Source: Sulfurimonas sp.
GTDB taxonomy: Bacteria; Campylobacterota; Campylobacteria; Campylobacterales; Sulfurimonadaceae
Direction of reading: 5' to 3'
DNA length: 30,672 nucleotides
Assembly: GCA_022712845.1 (NCBI GenBank)
Contig: JAFLJV010000195.1
Coordinates: 1-30,672, forward strand
Position 1 is the stretch's first letter, and every line of letters begins with the position of its first letter. The notes below the pieces were generated by a model. That model was not told where the DNA came from. It saw only the letters and a list, made by a program, of their open reading frames with translations, and did not search any database. A program made the translations under genes and the position numbers. Positions 26,930 through 30,672 of this stretch are shown here, one piece after another.

Positions 26930-27828
26930 TTACCCAGCTCTTAATATAAATTCTGAATACATATTGAAATCATGTTTTGGTAGACCATCTGCTGAATTAT
27001 ATGAGCTTGGAAGCTCTGATGTTATTTTTTCAACTATTTTTTTTAATTACTATCTGCTTAGACTTTATATTATATAATTGTTCCATATTCTCGCCTATGG
27101 TAGATATATATAATTCTACTAAATTAACAACATTATATTTTTTTTAACAGATGCTCCAAACCTCTCTCTATTTTCATATGTTAAATATTGAACAATACTA
27201 CTAGCTTCTATTTTTGTTAATTCATCTTTCATAGACTGAAAAGTTATAAAATGATGAATCTTTTTTTGCTTTAACATTATTAAAAATAGTAAGTATCCTA
27301 AATGTATAGATTTAGTGCTTTACCATGTAAATGTTATTGCTGATAGAATTACAACTACTTGTTCTTGGTCACGTAAACTAAGCTCAAAAAGACTAGAATA
27401 GATGGAAAAAAGCTCTACATTTACATTTTTATCATTATATACTGTTTCTTCTAATGGTGAAAATAATTTATCATTATCAAGTAAATTATAATTATCAAAT
27501 AAATAGTTTGCATAGCCATAATTATCAGGTTTTACTAAATTATATTCTTGGTTAAAAAAAATTTTTAAATATCGCTCAGATGAAAAATTATTACCAGAAA
27601 TATCAAATATATGTTTGATATTCTCAAGTGGATTATCAGTGAAATCATTCTTCCATGCATCAAAATATACTACAGGATGTTTTTTATTTTCAAGGTTTTT
27701 GGCAAGATTATTTAAAAAGTATGTTTTACCAAAACCCCATTCTGCATTAATATTTAAAACAAATTAAGATAATAACCTTCCTCTTTACGATTTAATAAAT
27801 CATTTTTCCATAAAATATTGTTGGACAT
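26930..27828 (-). pseudogene. Decayed KAP-family P-loop NTPase gene
   Basis: Read on the minus strand from the ATG at 27828 (AAGGA upstream), the frame gives MSNNILWKNDLLNRKEEGYY and stops at 27754. Shifted, a second stretch runs to a stop at 27320: NAEWGFGKTYFLNNLAKNL, then PVVYFDAWKNDFTDNPLENI and, near its end, LFELSLRDQEQVVVILSAI. The Walker A in a WGFGKT setting, the FDAW.ND step and the LSLRD segment identify a KAP-type P-loop NTPase. Downstream, coding pieces in other frames (KDELTKIEASSIVQYLTYENRERFG; later SELPSSYNSADGLPKHDF) run to a stop at 26930. The frameshifts, several in A-runs, and an apparently shortened middle show a dead gene. KAP NTPases usually have 450 residues or more. 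It begins 25 bases after the toxin stop on the same strand. The remaining bases 26876-26929 show nothing. Confidence 0.75.
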
Positions 27829-27853
27829 TTATATATTCCTTTTTATATTATTT

Positions 27854-28117
27854 TTAGTCATAAGACTTTTGTCTATGCTTAAAATCAACAACAACAATTA
27901 TAAGCTTTTCATTTTCAATAAGATAAAAAAGTCTATAATTTCCAATTCTATATCTATAGTAATCCTCAAGGTCACCTTTGAGTTTTTTTATATTGGTGCC
28001 AGAAAAAGGATTTTCTTTAAGTTGTGGATAAACAAAATTTTCTATTTTTGCATATAGTTTTTTATCTATTTTTTTCTTACTTTTTTGAAATGTTTTAGTT
28101 TCTGCAATTTGGTACAT
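27854..28117 (-). CDS. RelE/ParE-superfamily toxin
   Basis: An 87-residue type II toxin of the RelE/ParE fold. The typical pattern is seen: an N-terminal helical part with SKKKIDKKLYAKIENFVYPQLKENPFSGTNIKKLKG, then the beta sheet YYRYRIGNYRLFYLIENEKLIIVVVDFKHR. The basic residues in YRYRIGNYRLFY and the KHR near the end are at the places where RelE-type mRNA interferases carry catalytic residues, but mRNA cleavage rather than gyrase poisoning cannot be decided by eye. Its ATG shares one base with the antitoxin stop (TAATG), so it is translated by coupling. The partner gene is 28117-28371. Confidence 0.88.
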   Translation of the reverse strand: MYQIAETKTFQKSKKKIDKKLYAKIENFVYPQLKENPFSGTNIKKLKGDLEDYYRYRIGNYRLFYLIENEKLIIVVVDFKHRQKSYD

Positions 28118-28371
28118 TAGTTATCATGTCCATTTGACACGATAGCGTAATCACCATTTTTAAAATCATTTAATCCATTTATTAAATTTTGAACAAGTTC
28201 TTTATCATCTAAAATTTCATTCATTTCATCATTTTCTACAAATTGAGATGAAGTTAAATACTGCATTGTTGCAAATTCTATAAAATTAGAAAGATTTCTT
28301 CTTTGCCCTTCAGCTGCAAGTTTTATCATATCGTAAACTGAATCATTAACTCTCATTGTTACTGTTTTCAT
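28117..28371 (-). CDS. Ribbon-helix-helix antitoxin
   Basis: An 84-residue antitoxin. MKTVTMRVNDSVYDMIKLAAEGQRRNLSNFIEFATMQYL is a ribbon-helix-helix (CopG/RelB-like) DNA-binding domain: a beta strand followed by two helices. The rest is an acidic stretch (VENDEMNEILDDKELVQNLINGLNDFKNGDYAIV) that should wrap the toxin. I chose the ATG at 28371, with AGGAG seven bases upstream; an ATG 14 codons further up would lie within the promoter. It should neutralise the downstream toxin and repress the shared promoter through the palindrome at 28383-28414. Confidence 0.88.
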   Translation of the reverse strand: MKTVTMRVNDSVYDMIKLAAEGQRRNLSNFIEFATMQYLTSSQFVENDEMNEILDDKELVQNLINGLNDFKNGDYAIVSNGHDN

Positions 28372-28382
28372 AAAGTCTCCTA

Positions 28383-28431
28383 TTTGAATATTTATATACT
28401 CTATTATATTCAAATTTATTCATATTGTCAA
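28383..28431 (-). promoter_or_regulatory. Consensus promoter with palindromic operator for the toxin-antitoxin pair
   Basis: On the minus strand TTGACA (28431-28426), a 17-base spacer and TATAAT (28408-28403) match the sigma-70 consensus exactly. A perfect 9-base inverted repeat, TTTGAATAT and ATATTCAAA (28383-28391 and 28406-28414, 14-base spacer), overlaps the -10. This is the expected place for autorepression by the ribbon-helix-helix protein. Confidence 0.75.
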
Positions 28432-28491
28432 TTTTATTACATTAGTGATTTAGGAATATTTTTTGCTATAGATTAATAAAAAAGTATTTAA

Positions 28492-30207
28492 ATGCACTAT
28501 ATTTTAGTATTCATACTATTAACAACTTCTATATATGCTAAAACAACAGACTTCTCTATCACTATAAAAAAACCTTTTAACAATGCTTTAGTGGATGTTA
28601 CACAAGATTATGATCGTAGTATAAGTGCTATAGGTTATGTAAAAAGATATAAAAGTAACTCAACAAAAACTGGTTCCACTTATACAAATGCATTTGATTA
28701 TTTATCTAGTCTTTCAAACTCTCACGGTTCTGAGATACATTTAGTAAAAGTGGATGATAAAGCTGATATAAAACTATCAAAATCAATCAACTTACCAAAC
28801 TTCAATAAAGCGGTATCAATACATAAAACACCCTCAAACGGTTACTTTATAGGTGGTTATTCAAATGATGGTTCACTTATAGTTTTAAAACTAGATTCAA
28901 AAGCAAATCAAGTTTTTTCTAAAACTTTTGGAACTGCTAATTTTGACAAAATGAGTAAGCTTGTTTTACTACGTGATGGTGGAGTACTTGTGATTGGTTC
29001 TTCTATAACAACAAGAAGTCAACGTGATAATATCTTTGAGAGTGGATTAGGTTTAAATGATATATATATAAGTAGGTTTACAAAAGATGGTACAAAACTC
29101 TGGAGTAAAAAATATGGTACTGAGCATGATGACAGTGGCATAGATGCAGTTGAGGCTAATGATGGTTCTATCATAGTAGTAGGCATTACAAGTGATAGTA
29201 AAGTTAAAAATATATCTATAATGAGAATTAGTGAAAATGGAAATAAAATATGGCTAAAACATCATAAAAGTGATAAAGTCACAACCCCACAAAGAATAAT
29301 TAAACTAAGAGATAATAATTTTCTTATCTCACTTACTCAAAAAGATGAGATGTATAAAGATCAAATTAGGCTAATTAAGTTTGATATTCAAAACAACATT
29401 CTCATTGATAAATCAATTCATACTGCATACTCAAGTGCATTAAAAGATATTAAAGAATACTCTGATTCTAAAATAATTGGTGTTGGATATGTTAAAGATA
29501 GTTATAACACTGATGGACTTGTTATGCTCTTAGATAGTGAACTTAAAATGTTAGTTCAAGAACACTATGGTGAAGAAAATTTTGATTCTTTTAGTGGGGT
29601 TTCAATTCTTCATAATTCTAAAGCAGCAATTGTTGGTCTAAACACAAATAAAAATTCTCAAGAATCTAATATGTGGCTATTGAAACTAAATAGAGATTTA
29701 AGTATAGCTCAAGTATCAAGTAGTGCAAAAAGTTTTTATGAAGAATTGTTATCTATATTTAAGGAGGATATTTTAGAAAATAAAATATCTATAAAAGAGG
29801 ATTTATCTATAAAGTTTATAGATACTAATCTATACTTTAAAACAGGAGAATATAAATTAAACTCAAAACAAAAAGATTATTTAGAAAAATTTAGCTCTAA
29901 AATTATACCTTGTCTGCATAAATACAAAGAATCTATAAATACATTAGAGATTAGTGGTCATACATCAAGCGAGTGGGGTGGTGCTGATTTTTCAAACTCT
30001 TTTTTAAAAAATGAAAAACTATCCATGAATCGTTCATACGCTACACTTGCATATATATTTAAAAATCAAGATGAACTCACAAAAAAATGGCTTAGTAATG
30101 TTATCAAAGGTAGCGGTCTTGGTTTTTCAAAAAAAATTATTCTTAATAATATTGAAAATAAAGAAAAATCTAGAAGAGTTTCATTTAAAATAATTTTTAA
30201 TAAATAA
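28492..30207 (+). CDS. Secreted propeller-like protein with C-terminal OmpA-type domain
   Basis: A 571-residue exported protein. The signal peptide MHYILVFILLTTSIYA is cut before KTT. Residues about 80-410 contain about six repeats of the kind D-G-G..VIG-S, IYISRFTKDGTKLWSKKYG, ISIMRISENGNKIWLKHH, which describe blades of a beta-propeller as in PQQ/WD-like repeats. The C-terminal domain has DTNLYFKTGEYKLNSKQKDYL, LEISGHTSSEW and, near the end, ENKEKSRRVSFKI, which is the OmpA/MotB peptidoglycan-binding fold. The layout suggests a periplasmic or outer-membrane-linked scaffold anchored to the wall. There is no clear ribosome binding site before the ATG. Specific function unknown. Confidence 0.75.
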   Translation: MHYILVFILLTTSIYAKTTDFSITIKKPFNNALVDVTQDYDRSISAIGYVKRYKSNSTKTGSTYTNAFDYLSSLSNSHGSEIHLVKVDDKADIKLSKSINLPNFNKAVSIHKTPSNGYFIGGYSNDGSLIVLKLDSKANQVFSKTFGTANFDKMSKLVLLRDGGVLVIGSSITTRSQRDNIFESGLGLNDIYISRFTKDGTKLWSKKYGTEHDDSGIDAVEANDGSIIVVGITSDSKVKNISIMRISENGNKIWLKHHKSDKVTTPQRIIKLRDNNFLISLTQKDEMYKDQIRLIKFDIQNNILIDKSIHTAYSSALKDIKEYSDSKIIGVGYVKDSYNTDGLVMLLDSELKMLVQEHYGEENFDSFSGVSILHNSKAAIVGLNTNKNSQESNMWLLKLNRDLSIAQVSSSAKSFYEELLSIFKEDILENKISIKEDLSIKFIDTNLYFKTGEYKLNSKQKDYLEKFSSKIIPCLHKYKESINTLEISGHTSSEWGGADFSNSFLKNEKLSMNRSYATLAYIFKNQDELTKKWLSNVIKGSGLGFSKKIILNNIENKEKSRRVSFKIIFNK

Positions 30208-30231
30208 TTTTAAAATCTCTTCGTGCTTAAT

Positions 30232-30546
30232 TTATTCAGATATTACAGATATTCTAAAATCTAAGCGAACTTTATCTTGTTTTAGTTTTTTATACAGTTT
30301 ATATTTTGCTTTTTCTAACTCTTCTTCATCATAAGAAAAAGCAGATTTTATCTCGGCATCTTCAAGTTGTGCACTATCCATTGCAAAAAGCTTTAACTCT
30401 TTTTTTGTAAGTTTACTTTTTAAAACACCATAAAGTGACTTATCATCTTCAATAAGATTTTCTATCTCCATCTTACTCCATCTAGCTATCATCTGTCTAA
30501 AATTATTTTCATTATTGTACTGTCTCCAGATACTGTTTTCTAACAT
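30232..30546 (-). CDS. Small acidic hypothetical protein in a serB operon
   Basis: A 104-residue protein that I do not recognise. It is helical and highly charged: MLENSIWRQYNNENNFRQMIARWSKMEIENLIEDD at the start, then KKELKLFAMDSAQLEDAEIKSAFSYDEEELEKAKYKLYKKLKQDK. The second part has the rhythm of a helix-turn-helix such as sigma-factor region 4 (a helix, a short turn, a second helix with an EIKSAFSYDEEELEKAK step), but no firm family match can be claimed. It starts 10 bases after the end of the serB-like gene, with AGAGGAATAAAT as ribosome binding site, and is translated in line with it. It is convergent with the propeller gene at 24 bases. Confidence 0.75.
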   Translation of the reverse strand: MLENSIWRQYNNENNFRQMIARWSKMEIENLIEDDKSLYGVLKSKLTKKELKLFAMDSAQLEDAEIKSAFSYDEEELEKAKYKLYKKLKQDKVRLDFRISVISE

Positions 30547-30556
30547 ATTTATTCCT

Positions 30557-30672
30557 CTAAATTTTTTCTAGTATTTTTGTTAAATCTTTTGTATTTATAA
30601 TAATATTTGCTTCTTTTTGCAAAATTTCTCTTGCACAAAAAGCTACTCTTGTCCCTGCATGAACAAACATAC
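30557..30672 (-). CDS. serB: Phosphoserine phosphatase, C-terminal end (partial)
   Basis: The frame is open to the right edge of the window and ends at a stop at 30557. The visible 37 residues (MFVHAGTRVAFCAREI, then LQKEANIIINTKDLTKILEKI) match the end of SerB-type HAD phosphatases, where AG..VAF.AK..L...A...I...DL..IL is typical. The catalytic N-terminal part is outside the window. The ATG visible near the edge is internal. SerB makes the last step of serine synthesis. The call rests on a short tail, so another HAD phosphatase of the same subfamily remains possible. Confidence 0.75.
   Translation of the reverse strand, partial: MFVHAGTRVAFCAREILQKEANIIINTKDLTKILEKI

Noticed and set aside
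27818..28057. A plus-strand reading frame of 79 codons over the toxin gene
   Set aside because: It is the antisense of a recognisable RelE-type toxin, has a hydrophobic low-complexity translation and no ribosome binding site.
28372..28413. An upstream in-frame start for the antitoxin
   Set aside because: It falls inside the consensus promoter and operator, has no ribosome binding site, and would come before the transcript start.
1..30672. CRISPR arrays, tRNA genes or an intact insertion sequence
   Set aside because: I looked for regularly spaced repeats, cloverleaf-type tRNA ends and transposase motifs and saw none.

Overview
This AT-rich window (roughly 30% G+C by eye) comes from a Campylobacterota (epsilonproteobacterial) chromosome, most likely a free-living Sulfurimonas-like or Arcobacter-like bacterium. 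The best markers are HobA, the DnaA-binding initiator protein confined to this group, with lysC, rppH, holB and folP beside it; a short delta-prime subunit; a CetB/CetA-like split energy-taxis receptor; and two nitrate/nitrite-sensing (NIT) type proteins, which would suit a nitrate-respiring organism. The genus is an inference.

Layout. 1-5096 holds most of a giant hybrid Ser/Thr kinase / AAA ATPase / GAF-PAS sensor histidine kinase whose start lies outside the window. 5256-7244 (minus) is an AsmA/TamB-like envelope protein with three internal repeats. 7361-9960 is a grpE-dnaK heat-shock operon with a near-consensus promoter, no hrcA in front, and a striking hairpin between the two genes. 10167-12992 is a chemoreceptor with two tandem NIT domains, separated by a bidirectional terminator-like hairpin from the minus-strand operon rppH-lysC-hobA-holB-folP (13030-17010), whose genes abut or overlap. 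17241-18754 is a PAS protein plus a membrane chemoreceptor. 18801-22187 holds hemW, tatB, tatC and queA on the plus strand. 22408-25219 (minus) holds a divergent polysaccharide deacetylase gene, dprA and a secreted stand-alone NIT-like protein. 25468-26847 is the rpsF-ssb-rpsR operon.

The accessory part begins after rpsR. 26930-27828 is a decayed KAP-type P-loop NTPase gene, directly downstream of a RelE-family toxin and ribbon-helix-helix antitoxin (27854-28371) with a perfect consensus promoter and overlapping palindromic operator. Then come a secreted propeller-like protein with an OmpA-type C-terminus (28492-30207), a small unknown protein, and the tail of serB running off the right edge.

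Most of the window is housekeeping: protein folding, folate, replication, tRNA modification, Tat export and ribosome. Around it lies a sensory theme of one giant sensor kinase, two chemoreceptors, one PAS input protein and one free NIT-like protein. I see no CRISPR array, tRNA, rRNA or intact insertion sequence. The least ordinary items are the free NIT-like protein beside a tandem-NIT receptor, the toxin-antitoxin/KAP-NTPase cluster, and the grpE-dnaK hairpin.
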